Of a DNA stretch of 64,000 bases, positions 1 to 9,503 are shown piece after piece; the stretch's first letter is position 1; every line of letters begins with the position of its first letter. The notes below the pieces were generated by a model. The model had not been told where the DNA came from. It did no database searches and saw only the letters and a list, made by a program, of their open reading frames with translations. A program made the translations under genes and the position numbers. The DNA is from Desulfobulbaceae bacterium BRH_c16a (lineage in GTDB: Bacteria; Desulfobacterota; Desulfobulbia; Desulfobulbales; Desulfocapsaceae), in NCBI GenBank assembly GCA_000961725.1, contig LADS01000025.1:1-64000 (forward strand). Direction: 5' to 3'.

Positions 1-416
1 CAAAGAACCAGAAAGAATTCATGGTTGATCTCAAGCGGGTATACAAGGCCAGCACTAAAGATTTAGCCGCATCTGAACTTGATATTTTGGCGGACAAATG
101 GAATGACAAATACCCTATTGTCATCAAATCCTGGCGAAACAATTGGGAGCGACTCAGTCAGTATTTCAAGTTTCCTGATGATATTCGGCGTATTATCTAT
201 ACGACCAATACCATTGAGGCGGTTCACCGTCAATTTCGGAAATTGACCAAGACCAAAGGCGCTTTCCCGAATCAGGACAGCCTGTTGAAACTACTGTATA
301 TGGGGATTCAGAATGCCAGCAAGAAATGGACAATGCCGATCCATAACTGGTCCCTGACAATTTCTCAGTTGGCGATATTTTTTGAAGGAAGGCTGGATAA
401 GGAATTGAAACTCTGA
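1..416 (+). CDS. IS256-family transposase, C-terminal part (cut by window edge)
   Basis: The reading frame is open from base 3 and ends in tandem TGA TAG stops. It carries the C-terminal signature of mutator-type IS256 transposases: YTTNTIEAVHRQFRK followed by TKGAFPNQ, a Leu-rich helix and KKWTMPIHNW. The Glu in NTIEAVH matches the last acidic residue of the family DDE triad. The rest of the protein lies left of the window, so intactness cannot be judged. The element end follows about 145 bp downstream. Confidence 0.9.
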   Translation, partial: KNQKEFMVDLKRVYKASTKDLAASELDILADKWNDKYPIVIKSWRNNWERLSQYFKFPDDIRRIIYTTNTIEAVHRQFRKLTKTKGAFPNQDSLLKLLYMGIQNASKKWTMPIHNWSLTISQLAIFFEGRLDKELKL

Positions 417-585
417 TAGGTTGATGTCTTATGAAAAAGATAGTTCTCGTAAACCCGCTCCAGCTGAAACCAGCTCCTCCGACGAGCATATCTGAGGGCC
501 CATTCTCGGAGCTGGTTTCAGCTTCCGCTACCTTCAGTGGTTGATTGAGAATTATGAACCGTGACACAGAATTTTGAATACTCCC
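417..585 (+). mobile_element. Right end of the IS256-family element
   Basis: Non-coding tail between the transposase stop and the putative terminal inverted repeat at 561-585. Read inward on the minus strand the repeat begins GGGAGTATTCAAAATTCTGT, which matches the general pattern of IS256-group ends (GGGAGTGT..AAAAT..TGTGT). The left end is outside the window, so the pairing and the 8-9 bp target duplication could not be checked. Confidence 0.7.
462..523. other. 16-bp stem-loop in the IS256 tail
   Basis: AGCTGAAACCAGCTCC at 462-477 is perfectly repeated in inverse at 508-523, with a 30-nt loop. There is no T-run, so it is not a standard intrinsic terminator. It may insulate the transposase from outside transcription or be part of the element end. 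Confidence 0.6.
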
Positions 586-1146
586 TATTTGACACTGGAA
601 AACTCTCTGGGGTTTTTCGGGGTCGGGGCGAAAAGTGGTCTGACAGAAGGACTCTTCCTACTCTTGCTTCTACCAGCGGTTGAATTTTATCTGGTGCCTT
701 TTGTCTTGAAATCACCAAATTTGTTTTTGAAAACCATGTTCGGCTCTTTTCCTTTTCTGCCGGTCATCGCCAACACCTTCCTTTGCGCCTATATCAGCCG
801 ATACTTTATCGGTGTAGTTACCCGCAAGGCCATCAATGCTTTCTTCACCGGCAGGATGCTCGTACTGATATTTAAAAGTTTTATGATCTACATTTTCTAT
901 ACCTTACTCACCGGCTTGAGCACCCCGGAAAGGGTCTGGCAACTTGCTCAATATTTGGGCAAAAATGCCGAGGCAATCTATTATGGCTACATGACTATGC
1001 TCCCCAATATCATGCCGATAGCCACCAGGTGTTCGTTGCTTGTTATGGTGGCCGCCATCCTGCCTTACGGGATAGTCTTTTTAATAGATATGTGGCGGAG
1101 AAGTAAAATCAAACGCAACCATGCCAGGATTACTGGTAAATCTTAA
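586..1146 (+). pseudogene. Membrane protein gene truncated at its 5' end by the IS256-family element
   Basis: An open frame of about 187 residues follows the IS end. The only in-frame start upstream is a TTG at 574 that lies inside the IS inverted repeat, so the first codons probably belong to the transposon and the true start was removed. The product has about four hydrophobic segments (roughly residues 22-45, 60-80, 92-115 and 150-175) and a basic tail, WRRSKIKRNH. I do not recognise the family. It lies about 40 bp upstream of the next small gene and may once have formed an operon with it. Confidence 0.6.
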
Positions 1147-1187
1147 AAATCTATCAATCAAATCTATCAATCTATAGGGAGAGAAAA

Positions 1188-1571
1188 TTGGAGAAAGAAA
1201 TTCAGGAAACGTCGAATGAAAAAAAGAGATTTACCAAGGAAGAGATTCTGGAGAGAAAAATCTCCATGGTCAAGGAGCGCGGCTCAAGAGTCATGAGAAT
1301 CAACTCACCAATGGGCAGCATCATGTTCAATGTTCTGCGGCAATTCGACCAGGCGTATGCTCATTTCAAGGGGCAATTGGGAGAGCCAGGGGGGATTTCC
1401 CATGAAGCAGGAGCTGCGCTTATGGATGAGGCGCGAAAGATAACCATGGCTTTCTCTGAATTCACTGGCCAGTTGAGCAAGCAGGTCAGGTTCAAGTATT
1501 TTGTGCCTCAGGAGCTAGAGGAGATGCGGCAAATTACAGACAGAAAGAAAGATGAACTCTCGACAAAGTGA
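1188..1571 (+). CDS. Small charged cytoplasmic protein of unknown function
   Basis: 127 residues, starting at a TTG preceded by a good ribosome site (TAGGGAGAG, 5-6 nt away). The protein is rich in Lys/Glu, has no signal peptide or membrane segment, and is probably helical. No family recognised. It follows the truncated membrane protein with a short gap, which suggests they were co-transcribed before the IS insertion. Confidence 0.6.
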   Translation: MEKEIQETSNEKKRFTKEEILERKISMVKERGSRVMRINSPMGSIMFNVLRQFDQAYAHFKGQLGEPGGISHEAGAALMDEARKITMAFSEFTGQLSKQVRFKYFVPQELEEMRQITDRKKDELSTK

Positions 1572-1651
1572 CTGTGGGGTGGGAGACTGGGTTTATGATG
1601 GTTACCAGTCTCTCATACAGACCCGTGCCGCACCGAACTTGTATTTAACTG

Positions 1652-2170
1652 CTTGCTACTTTCGGAAAACAACGGTCGATTGACATTGGTCAGGAACAAG
1701 CGCTTGCCATGAGGACCAACATCATCCTGGCCACGGCCAAGACCTTTCGGCCACATTTCTTTATTGTCGACAAGGAACCGCTCGGCCTGAAGCGGGAAGT
1801 GCTGCGGACCCTCGAATGGCTCAGGGAATTCAGCCCGTCGACGGTTACCATCCTCGGACTGCGCGATATTCTCGACGAGCTCTACGATGAAATCTGGATC
1901 TACGGCAACCGGAACATCTACGATCCGATCGAACCGTATAATAACAGCTCATCCCAGCCAAACGGTTGAAAGACAAGGGGCTGCTGGAGTTTTTTCCTCT
2001 GCAGGACGCCACCCCCGATCGGCTAAGGGAAAACATCGCCGCAATCCTGGGCAACCGCCAGCATTACCGGGAGCGGATGGAATCCTTTTGCGCTGTCCGG
2101 GCTGGAGGTCATTCTCACCCGGCTGCGACAGTTTAAAGACCGAACTGCCTTCTTGAAATATCCGAATTGA
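1652..2170 (+). pseudogene. Decayed glycosyltransferase (MurG-like / GT28-type) remnant
   Basis: Three frames together give one recognisable protein tail. Frame one (to about 1940) has RTNIILATAKTFRPHFFIVD, EPLGLKREV, TILGLRDILDE and LYDEIWIYGNRNIYDP, typical of predicted glycosyltransferases with a C-terminal GT28-like domain. The second frame (1966-2085) continues LKDKGLLEFFPLQDATPDRL. The third (2083-2170) ends LEVILTRLRQFKDRTAF. Frameshifts near 1945 and 2085 and a missing N-terminus show it is not functional. Confidence 0.75.
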
Positions 2171-2186
2171 CTTCATTTATTCATTT

Positions 2187-2544
2187 ATGAAAACGGAACG
2201 TTTTCGCCATGCCGTTCCGTTTCCTGGGACATCTCTCCTCGGCAGCGCATGAATCGCAAGTGCATGGCGACGCCTCTTCGGGGCCGAAAAAACGACGGTC
2301 GACCCGGCTGCTGCCGACGAATCGGATGCGGGGATCAAGAAACTGGTCGCCGGCCTTCCCCAGGTGCTTCCGGACCTCAACAAGGTTCTTGTCGCCCTCT
2401 GACCGCAAAACACTCCCCAAGGGCCCTCGGGAATATACTCTGGGTGCTGTTGGTCGTGACAATCGGCATCTTTACGGAAACGGGCCTGAAAGCAATAATG
2501 GCAACCGGAACACGAAGCCGTTTCGCTTTGGAGTAATGACCTAA
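2187..2544 (+). pseudogene. Remnant of an exported or membrane protein (possibly MscS-like N-terminus)
   Basis: Piecing frames together gives an ATG at 2187, a signal-peptide-like stretch broken by a stop, then AGIKKLVAGLPQVLPDLNKV and, after another frameshift near 2395, a membrane segment ALGNILWVLLVVTIGIF. The order signal peptide, periplasmic helix, first membrane helix resembles the N-terminal part of larger mechanosensitive channels, but this is only a resemblance. It is truncated before the end of the RR gene on the other strand. Confidence 0.35.
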
Positions 2545-2580
2545 AGAGCGTCCACAGCTAAGCAGGTGACGAGCGGGGAC

Positions 2581-3948
2581 CTACAAATTGTATTCCTTGA
2601 GCTTATTGATCAGGGTTTGTCGAGCAATGCCCAGTTTTTTGGCGGTCAGGCTCTTGTTGTTGTTTGTTTCCTGCAGCATCGAACGAATCATTTCCCGCTC
2701 CATGTCGCGCAGGGTCCAGCCCTGATCCGGCAGGTTTCTGCTGCTGGTGTCTTCATGCTCCGGCAGGAAATGCGGGGGCAGTTCACGCGGGGTGATCTCT
2801 TCGCCAAGACACAGGATAACCGCCCGTTCTATGGTGTTTTCCAATTCTCTTATATTGCCTGGCCAATTGTACCGCATGAAAATGCTCAGGGTCTCGGGAT
2901 GAAACCCCTTGATGTTCTTTTTGTTTTTTACGGTATAGCGGGAAAGGAAATGATTTGCCAGCTCGACGATGTCGCCTTGGCGTTCTCTGAGCGGAGGCAT
3001 GACAATCGGTACTACCGCCAGACGGAAAAAAAGATCCTGTCTGAAGGTCTCCTGTTTGATCATCGCATCGAGATCTTTGTGGGTGGCAGCCAGCAGCCTT
3101 ACATCGACCTTCATCGTGTCGCTGCTTCCTAATCTTTCGAATTCACCTTCCTGCAACACCCGCAAGATCTTGGCCTGAGTCGTCAGGCTCATGTCGCCGA
3201 TTTCATCAAGAAAAAGGGTGCCTTTGTGAGCGAGTTCGAATCGGCCTTTTCTTCTGATGGTGGCCCCGGTGAAGGCTCCTGCCTCATGACCGAACAGTTC
3301 GCTTTCCAGCAGACTCTCGTGCAGAGCGGAACAGTTGACTTTGATAAAGGGACCGTTTTTTCTCGGGCTGTTTTCATGAAGACCATTGGCGACAAGCTCT
3401 TTGCCTGTTCCCGACTCTCCGCGGATGAGCACCGTCGCATCGCTGTTGGCGACCAGCGACAGCGTGGCGAATAATTCCTGCATAACCGAGCTTGCGCCGA
3501 TAATATTGCCAAAGGTGTACTGTTCCGCTAAGCGCTTTTTGAGCTGGTCGTTTTCTCTTTTCAAAGAGTTGTGGTCGAGTGCACGAGTCAGGATATGGGC
3601 GAGGTTGCCGATATCGATTGGTTTGGTTACGTAATCGTACGCTCCTTTTTTAATCGCCGTCACGACACTTTCAATCGACGAGAAAGCGGTAATGACAATG
3701 GTCGGAATAGTAATGCCGGCGGAAGCCAGCGCTTCAAGGGTTTCTATTCCTCCCATCCTTTCCATCTTCAGGTCGAGCAGAATGAGATCCAAAGGCATTT
3801 TTCCGACTGCCTCGAGAACCTGATCGCCGTCTTCTCTGTCAATTACATTATATCCCAATTTTTCCAGGTTCAGCTTGAGCATGGTGCGATGACCAAAATC
3901 GTCGTCGACCAGTAAGATATCAAACTTTCCTGCGTGTTTTTTAGGCAT
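2581..3948 (-). CDS. zraR-like: Sigma-54-dependent response regulator, ZraR/HydG type
   Basis: 455 residues in the classical NtrC layout. The receiver domain has acidic pocket DDD15-17, phospho-acceptor Asp59 in LILLDLK, and Lys109 in YVTKP. The AAA+ domain has Walker A GESGTGKE near 178 and the sigma-54 contact loop GAFTGA at 224-229. A Fis-type helix-turn-helix ends the protein (TAKKLGIARQTLINKLKEY). It should activate sigma-54 promoters when phosphorylated by the kinase encoded just upstream, with which it overlaps by 8 bp. ATG with GGGAG ribosome site. Its last 85 residues are almost copied in a fragment at 26685-26950. Position at the end of the cus operon suggests control of metal-stress genes. 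Confidence 0.95.
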   Translation of the reverse strand: MPKKHAGKFDILLVDDDFGHRTMLKLNLEKLGYNVIDREDGDQVLEAVGKMPLDLILLDLKMERMGGIETLEALASAGITIPTIVITAFSSIESVVTAIKKGAYDYVTKPIDIGNLAHILTRALDHNSLKRENDQLKKRLAEQYTFGNIIGASSVMQELFATLSLVANSDATVLIRGESGTGKELVANGLHENSPRKNGPFIKVNCSALHESLLESELFGHEAGAFTGATIRRKGRFELAHKGTLFLDEIGDMSLTTQAKILRVLQEGEFERLGSSDTMKVDVRLLAATHKDLDAMIKQETFRQDLFFRLAVVPIVMPPLRERQGDIVELANHFLSRYTVKNKKNIKGFHPETLSIFMRYNWPGNIRELENTIERAVILCLGEEITPRELPPHFLPEHEDTSSRNLPDQGWTLRDMEREMIRSMLQETNNNKSLTAKKLGIARQTLINKLKEYNL

Positions 3949-5680
3949 GATGCCGCATCTCCCGGGGTGATTGGGGTAATATGATCACAACAGCCGTTCC
4001 CTGGCCGACCTTCGACGTTACTTCGAAGCGGCCATGGTGCTGTTCGACTATCTGGTGGCAGACTGCCAGTCCCAGACCGGTGCCGTCTTTGCTGTCGGTG
4101 AAGAAAGGATCGAACATCTTGTTCTGGATTTCCTCATTCATTCCTTTTCCCGAGTCACGAACGCATATCCGACAATCGGTGCCGGACTGAGTCAACTCAA
4201 GTGAAATTTCACCTTCCACGGGTGTCGCCCGGATACTGTTTTTCAACATATTGAGGATGACCTGAATGAGCAGATTGGCGTCTCCATAAAGAATGACATC
4301 TTCATCCTTATGACATGAATACGTGATCTTTTTTGCTGAGAAATCACTCGCCAGAAGAGTTGAGATTTTCTCCAGGAAGGCATCGACATCCACCTTCTCG
4401 AAAACCAATTCACGGGGGGCTCCGAACTGCAGAAGTTCGGAGACAAGCTGGTTGAGCCTGTCGACTTCACTTATCATGAAGTGAGCGTATTTTTTACAGG
4501 CATCGGAAGCCCCGGTTTCAGAACCGAAAAACTGGGCAAATCCTCTCAGCGTGCCGAGCGGGTTGCGTACTTCATGGGCAATGCCCGCTGCCATGCTGCC
4601 AAGGGCTGCCAGTCTTCTCGATCGTTCGAGCTGCAATTCCATTTTCCGAATTTCCCGAATATCCCTCAGTACCAGGACATGTCCGATCCAGTTCCCCTGA
4701 TGATCGAACAATCGGGCGCTGCCGACTATGACCGGCACAATCTCGCCGCCTGCATGCTGACATTCTGCGGTTTGCTCGAGGGGATTGTCGTGTGCTTTGA
4801 GGAGTTCCGCCGGGCATGCCGGGAAGACATCGAAAATCGGCTGTCCGGCGATGTCGTCCATCGATTTGCCAAGCAACTTCTCGGTATTTTCGTTACAGGA
4901 GACGATCTTGTTGTCGGGATCCAGGGTTATCAGGCTGTCGGGGATGCATTCCAGGACGTTGTCGGCGTAGAGTCTGGTGTTCAGCAGGGTGGCGTGGGTG
5001 ACCTGCATCTTTCGGTATAGATAAAGAAAATAAAGACCGGCGGAAAAGAGAAGGAGGAGCATCAACAACATAAAAAGCGTGTGATGCATATCTTCTTTTC
5101 TGGCCGTTTCAAACTCACTGGTAAAAAAGCCGACGGAAATAAACATCCTGCCCTGCGGTTTGTGCGCCATGTTCCATTGTTCCCAGCGTTGTTCCATCAT
5201 GGTCATGCCTGTTGGGGACGCCTGGATCGGAATGAACTGTTTGGTTACTTCAAAGATGCCGTCACGCCAATTAATTGTCGAGACAGGGTTTGTGCCGACC
5301 TCCTGGATGTCGGCATAGGTTTTTATCATGGATACCGGCAGCGAACCTTCAGAAACAAGAACAGTATCTTTTTCATCGATTATTCTGATATAGGCGATAC
5401 CACTGTCTTTTAAAATCTCGGAGGCGAGATCGACCAGGGGATTATGTCCCGTCGATCGCCGAAACAGCATCGATGTTCTGGTGCCGGCCTCAAAGGCATG
5501 GATCATGGTCGTCCCCTGGCGATGGAAGGACAGCTTCATAAGTTGCAATCCACGGTCGATATGGTCGACAGTTGCAGCGGCGAGAATCCCGGAGAGGATT
5601 ACGGCGGCAAGAAGCAGAAAAAAAGCGGGTTTGGAGAAGGTGAATGATTTTTCCGCTTTAAGAAGCAGTGTATCCCGCAT
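3941..5680 (-). CDS. zraS-like: Membrane sensor histidine kinase, ZraS type
   Basis: 579 residues from the ATG at 5680; an upstream in-frame ATG at 5764 lies within a hairpin and is less likely. Membrane helices near residues 15-40 and about 205-225 bracket a periplasmic sensor region. A PAS domain follows (DNVLECIPDSLITLDPDNKI), then an H-box GIAHEVRNPLGTLRGF with its His intact, and HATPase motifs NMLKNSIRA, DSGKGM, FFTDSKDGTGLGL. The natural partner is the overlapping sigma-54 response regulator. By analogy with ZraS it may sense periplasmic metal or envelope stress; the actual signal is not visible in the sequence. Confidence 0.93.
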   Translation of the reverse strand: MRDTLLLKAEKSFTFSKPAFFLLLAAVILSGILAAATVDHIDRGLQLMKLSFHRQGTTMIHAFEAGTRTSMLFRRSTGHNPLVDLASEILKDSGIAYIRIIDEKDTVLVSEGSLPVSMIKTYADIQEVGTNPVSTINWRDGIFEVTKQFIPIQASPTGMTMMEQRWEQWNMAHKPQGRMFISVGFFTSEFETARKEDMHHTLFMLLMLLLLFSAGLYFLYLYRKMQVTHATLLNTRLYADNVLECIPDSLITLDPDNKIVSCNENTEKLLGKSMDDIAGQPIFDVFPACPAELLKAHDNPLEQTAECQHAGGEIVPVIVGSARLFDHQGNWIGHVLVLRDIREIRKMELQLERSRRLAALGSMAAGIAHEVRNPLGTLRGFAQFFGSETGASDACKKYAHFMISEVDRLNQLVSELLQFGAPRELVFEKVDVDAFLEKISTLLASDFSAKKITYSCHKDEDVILYGDANLLIQVILNMLKNSIRATPVEGEISLELTQSGTDCRICVRDSGKGMNEEIQNKMFDPFFTDSKDGTGLGLAVCHQIVEQHHGRFEVTSKVGQGTAVVIILPQSPREMRHHA

Positions 5681-5736
5681 GATTATTTTCTCTATGATGT
5701 GAAACGGATGGGAAGATTGGAGCTTTTCGGCATAAC

Positions 5737-5768
5737 ACGAATGCGGCGCAGGCTTGCGCCGCATTCGT
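5737..5768. other. Perfect 14-bp intergenic hairpin
   Basis: ACGAATGCGGCGCA and its exact inverse flank a 4-nt loop, between the YtkA-like gene and the ZraS-type kinase gene. On the transcribed minus strand no T-run follows, so it is more likely an mRNA processing or stability element that lowers kinase/regulator expression relative to the efflux genes than a full terminator. Confidence 0.65.
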
Positions 5769-5792
5769 CGGAACTGTAATTCAAATTTTTTT

Positions 5793-6230
5793 TTACATCT
5801 TATGATGTTCGTACCAGAACTTGACCGTATGTGGGCCGGCTTCGTCTTTGAAAAGACAAATTACACCATATTTGCCGTTTTCATCAATTTTGAAATTGGC
5901 GGCGAAGACTCCGCTGCCGAAATCTTTCAGGTCGCTGATTTGTTCTTGTCCCGATGGGGTAATGAGCTTGATTTTGCCTGCAGCCTTGGTGATTTTTTCA
6001 TTGTTTTTGAGAAACGACACCATGATGTGGTGCGTTTTGCCTTCCGGGTCGGTTATGTTCATGTCGGCCAGATCCATAACCTGAAATTCCGCATGAATAC
6101 CGTCAACCATGGCGGCATGGACAAATGCCTCTCCTTTTTGCGTGCTGCCGTGGTCCATACCTTCCATAGCTCCAGCGCCGGCTGCAAAAGTCAGAGAGAT
6201 GAGGGCAATAAGGACATAAAATCTTTTCAT
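5793..6230 (-). CDS. Small periplasmic protein with YtkA-like fold
   Basis: 145 residues with a clear signal peptide (to about residue 21) and ribosome site AAGGAG. The mature part starts with a metal-ligand-rich EGMDHGS and then has the beta-sandwich pattern of YtkA/FixH-like domains: HHIMVSFLKNNEKITKAAGK, KLITPSGQEQ, NGKYGVICLFK, and an end with FWYEHHKM. Proteins of this kind are often found beside CusAB-type efflux genes. It is probably translated from the cus transcript and may carry or buffer copper in the periplasm; that role is inferred from context and the Met/His content. Confidence 0.7.
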   Translation of the reverse strand: MKRFYVLIALISLTFAAGAGAMEGMDHGSTQKGEAFVHAAMVDGIHAEFQVMDLADMNITDPEGKTHHIMVSFLKNNEKITKAAGKIKLITPSGQEQISDLKDFGSGVFAANFKIDENGKYGVICLFKDEAGPHTVKFWYEHHKM

Positions 6231-6341
6231 TGTGAACTCCTTTTGGTTGTGCTTGTTGTTATTGAAACCGGAGCCGTGACGGCCATTCCCGTTTCGTCTT
6301 GATCCACCAATTTTTTACAGTGTGTTCTTCTTTTGGGGCTA

Positions 6342-9300
6342 TTATTGGGCCAAGCGCCCTGATTCATCGCTTTCCGGCTCCGTTGCAGCAGGCGGGCTGC
6401 TCGGTAAGCCGAATCCTCTCCATATCCCGTAAATGGCCGGGACAACAACTAATGTTAAAACTGTCGCACTGAGCATGCCGCCAACCATTGGCGTGGCTAT
6501 TCGTTTCATGACTTCCGAGCCGGTGCCGGAACTCCACATAATTGGGGCAAGGCCGGCGATGATTGCAACAACCGTCATCATTTTCGGCCGAACCCGCAGC
6601 GCCGCCCCTTCCTCGATTGCTTCGTTGAGATGTTGTTTGCAGAAGGCGCTGCCGTATTGTTTCCTGTATTTTTTATAGGAGATGTCGAGATAGATGAGCA
6701 TGACGACCCCCGTCTCGGCGGCAACACCCGCCAGCGCGATAAAACCTACGGCAACCGCGACACTCATGTTGTATCCCATCCAGTCCATAAGCCAGAGCCC
6801 GCCGGTCAGGGCAAAGGGGACAGACAACATCACAATCATACTCTCGGTAACGTTTTTGAAATTGAGATAGAGGAGCAGGAAAATGATGATAAGGGTCGCC
6901 GGCACAACGATTTTGAGTTTTTGTTGCGCTCTCACCATGTATTCATACTGTCCGCTCCAGACGATACTGTACCCCGGCGGCAGCTCGAAATTTTCGGCGA
7001 CCGCCTTTTTTGCTCTTTCGACATATGTCCCGACATCGACCCCGGCAATATCCACATAGACCCAGGCATTTCGTCTGGCGTTTTCGCTCTTGATCGACGG
7101 CGCACCTTTTTTAATTGTGATATCGGCTACCTGAGTGATGGGGATCTGGGCACCCGTCGGGGTCGGTATCAAGATCCGTTTGAGTTTTTCCGGAGAGTCA
7201 CGCAATTCACTGCCGTATCGCAGATTGACCGGATACCGCTCGAGACCTTCGACCGTAGAGGTGACGTTCATCCCACCGACTGCAGTCATGATCACATCCT
7301 GAACATCGCCGACAGTCAGGCCGTAGCGGGCAGCCTCTTCACGCTTGATAGTGTAGTCGAGGAAGTTGCCGCCGGTAACCCGCTCGGCATAGACGCTTGC
7401 CGTCCCCGGTACGTCCCTGATAATGGCTTCCACCTTCTCACCCAGATCGGACAGGACCTGCAGGTCGTCTCCCATGAGTTTCAGTCCCACAGGGGTCTTT
7501 ATTCCGGTGGAGAGCATATCGATCCTGGTTTTAATCGGCATGGTCCAGGCATTCGTGAGTCCCGGAAACTTTATGGCCTTGTCAAGCTCGGTTATCAGCT
7601 TGTCGATGGTCATGCCCTCTCGCCACTGGTCTTCCGGTTTCAGGGTGATTGTCGTTTCAATCATCGACAGCGGCGCCGGGTCTGTTGCGGATTCCGCCCG
7701 GCCTACTTTACCGGCGACGGTATTCACTTCGGGAAACGATTTGATAATCCGGTCGGTTTGCTGCAAAAGTTCTTTCGCCTTGGTTATCGAAATACCCGGG
7801 AGGGTCGTCGGCATATAGAGCAAATCCCCCTCATTGAGTGGCGGCATGAATTCCGAGCCCATCCGATTGTACGGAATATAGGCCGCGGCAAGGGCGAAGA
7901 CGGCGAAAATGACGACCAGATATTTGACTTTCAGCACCCCCTTGATGATCGGATGATATATCCAGATCAGGAGCCGGTTGAGAGGATTCTTTTTTTCCGG
8001 CATGATATGACCGCGGACCAGGTAACCCATCAGTACCGGAACAAGGGTAATAGCCAGAAATGCGGCGCCCATCATTGAGTATGTTTTGGTGTAGGCCAGG
8101 GGGCGAAACATTCGGCCTTCCTGCGCTTCCAGGGTAAAGACAGGCAAGAAGCTGATGGCGATAATGAGCAGCGAAAAAAAGAGTGAAGGCCCGACCTCAA
8201 CCGAAGCTTCGCGAATCACTTCCCAATGATCCTTTTTCCCCTCATTGTGTTCCAGGTGTTTATGAACGTTTTCTACCATGACGATGGCGGCATCGACCAT
8301 CGCCCCGATGGCGATGGCAATCCCGCCAAGGCTCATGATATTGGCGTTGATCCCCTGACGTTCCATGATGATAAAGGCCATGAATACGCCGATGGGCAGA
8401 CTGATGATGCCGACCAGGGCACTGCGCAGGTGGAAAAGAAAGAGAATACAGACCAGTGCGACGATGAAACTTTCTTCGATAAGGGTTTTTGCGAGATTGT
8501 CGATGGCCCGCTCAATAAGGCCGGAGCGGTCATAGACGGGTCTGATCGTCACGCCTTCGGGAAGCCCCGATTTGATCTCGGCAAGGCGCTTTTTGACATT
8601 GTTGATAACTTCAAGGGCATTTGCGCCGTATCTGATGACAACTATCCCGCCTACGGCCTCCCCTTGACCGTTGAAATCCATCACACCCCTTCGCAGTTCG
8701 GGGCCGATATTGATGGAAGCAATGTTTTTCAACAAGATGGGTGTACCTCGATCGTCGACGCCGAGAGGGATCTCTTCAAGGTCCTTGATGCTTTTGATAT
8801 ATCCCAGGCCACGGACCATGAATTCCGTTTCGCCCATTTCAATGAGCCTGCCGCCGACATCGTTGTTGCTGCGCTGGATGGCCATCCGGATCTTCTGCAG
8901 CGGGATGTTATAGGCGAGAAGTTTATTGGGGTCGACCACTACTTGGTATTGTTTGACAAAGCCGCCGATGGAGGCAACCTCGGCGACACCGGGCACGCTT
9001 GTCAGTTCATAACGGAGAAACCAGTCCTGGATCGAGCGGAGCTGCTGAAGATCATGGCGATCGCTTTCCAGAATATATTCGAAAGCCCAGCCGACTCCCG
9101 TGGCGTCCGGGCCCAGGGTGGGGCTGATTCCTGTCGGCAGCCGTTTGGAGACATAATTCAGGATCTCCATGACCCTGCTGCGCGCCCAGTACATATCCGT
9201 CCCGTCTTCGAAAATGATATAGGTGAAACTCATGCCGAAAAACGAGTAACCGCGGACCACCTTGGAAAAGGGTACGGAGAGCATCGCGGTCGTTAGCGGA

Positions 9301-9500
9301 TAGGTGACCTGATCTTCAACAACCTGCGGCGCCTGGCCGGGGAATTCAGTGAAGACTATGACCTGGACGTCCGACAGATCCGGAATGGCATCCAAAGGAG
9401 TTTTCAGCATTGCCCAGATCCCGCCGGCAATGATAAAGACGGTGAGCAGCAAGACGATGAACTTGTTGCGGATTGAGGCCTCGATTATTGCTTTAATCAT
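6342..9500 (-). CDS. cusA: Heavy-metal RND efflux pump, inner-membrane component CusA
   Basis: 1052 residues, full length for HME-RND pumps. The N-terminus (IEASIRNKFIVLLLTVFI) and GIAIAIGAMVDAAIVMVENV are family signatures. Three methionines known to carry Cu/Ag in E. coli CusA have counterparts in YMPTTLPG, PLSMIETTI and IDMLSTGIKTPVG, which favours monovalent copper/silver over the zinc/cobalt CzcA subgroup. It uses the proton gradient to export metal through CusB and the TolC-like partner encoded immediately upstream. It starts 3 bp after the cusB stop. No disruption seen. A long antisense frame across it is a codon-usage shadow. Confidence 0.95.
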   Translation of the reverse strand: MIKAIIEASIRNKFIVLLLTVFIIAGGIWAMLKTPLDAIPDLSDVQVIVFTEFPGQAPQVVEDQVTYPLTTAMLSVPFSKVVRGYSFFGMSFTYIIFEDGTDMYWARSRVMEILNYVSKRLPTGISPTLGPDATGVGWAFEYILESDRHDLQQLRSIQDWFLRYELTSVPGVAEVASIGGFVKQYQVVVDPNKLLAYNIPLQKIRMAIQRSNNDVGGRLIEMGETEFMVRGLGYIKSIKDLEEIPLGVDDRGTPILLKNIASINIGPELRRGVMDFNGQGEAVGGIVVIRYGANALEVINNVKKRLAEIKSGLPEGVTIRPVYDRSGLIERAIDNLAKTLIEESFIVALVCILFLFHLRSALVGIISLPIGVFMAFIIMERQGINANIMSLGGIAIAIGAMVDAAIVMVENVHKHLEHNEGKKDHWEVIREASVEVGPSLFFSLLIIAISFLPVFTLEAQEGRMFRPLAYTKTYSMMGAAFLAITLVPVLMGYLVRGHIMPEKKNPLNRLLIWIYHPIIKGVLKVKYLVVIFAVFALAAAYIPYNRMGSEFMPPLNEGDLLYMPTTLPGISITKAKELLQQTDRIIKSFPEVNTVAGKVGRAESATDPAPLSMIETTITLKPEDQWREGMTIDKLITELDKAIKFPGLTNAWTMPIKTRIDMLSTGIKTPVGLKLMGDDLQVLSDLGEKVEAIIRDVPGTASVYAERVTGGNFLDYTIKREEAARYGLTVGDVQDVIMTAVGGMNVTSTVEGLERYPVNLRYGSELRDSPEKLKRILIPTPTGAQIPITQVADITIKKGAPSIKSENARRNAWVYVDIAGVDVGTYVERAKKAVAENFELPPGYSIVWSGQYEYMVRAQQKLKIVVPATLIIIFLLLYLNFKNVTESMIVMLSVPFALTGGLWLMDWMGYNMSVAVAVGFIALAGVAAETGVVMLIYLDISYKKYRKQYGSAFCKQHLNEAIEEGAALRVRPKMMTVVAIIAGLAPIMWSSGTGSEVMKRIATPMVGGMLSATVLTLVVVPAIYGIWRGFGLPSSPPAATEPESDESGRLAQ

Positions 9501-9503
9501 CGA

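Noticed and set aside
6630..9296. Long open frames antisense to cusA (6630-8078 and 8226-9296)
   Set aside because: They mirror the codon pattern of cusA, have no ribosome sites and no family features.
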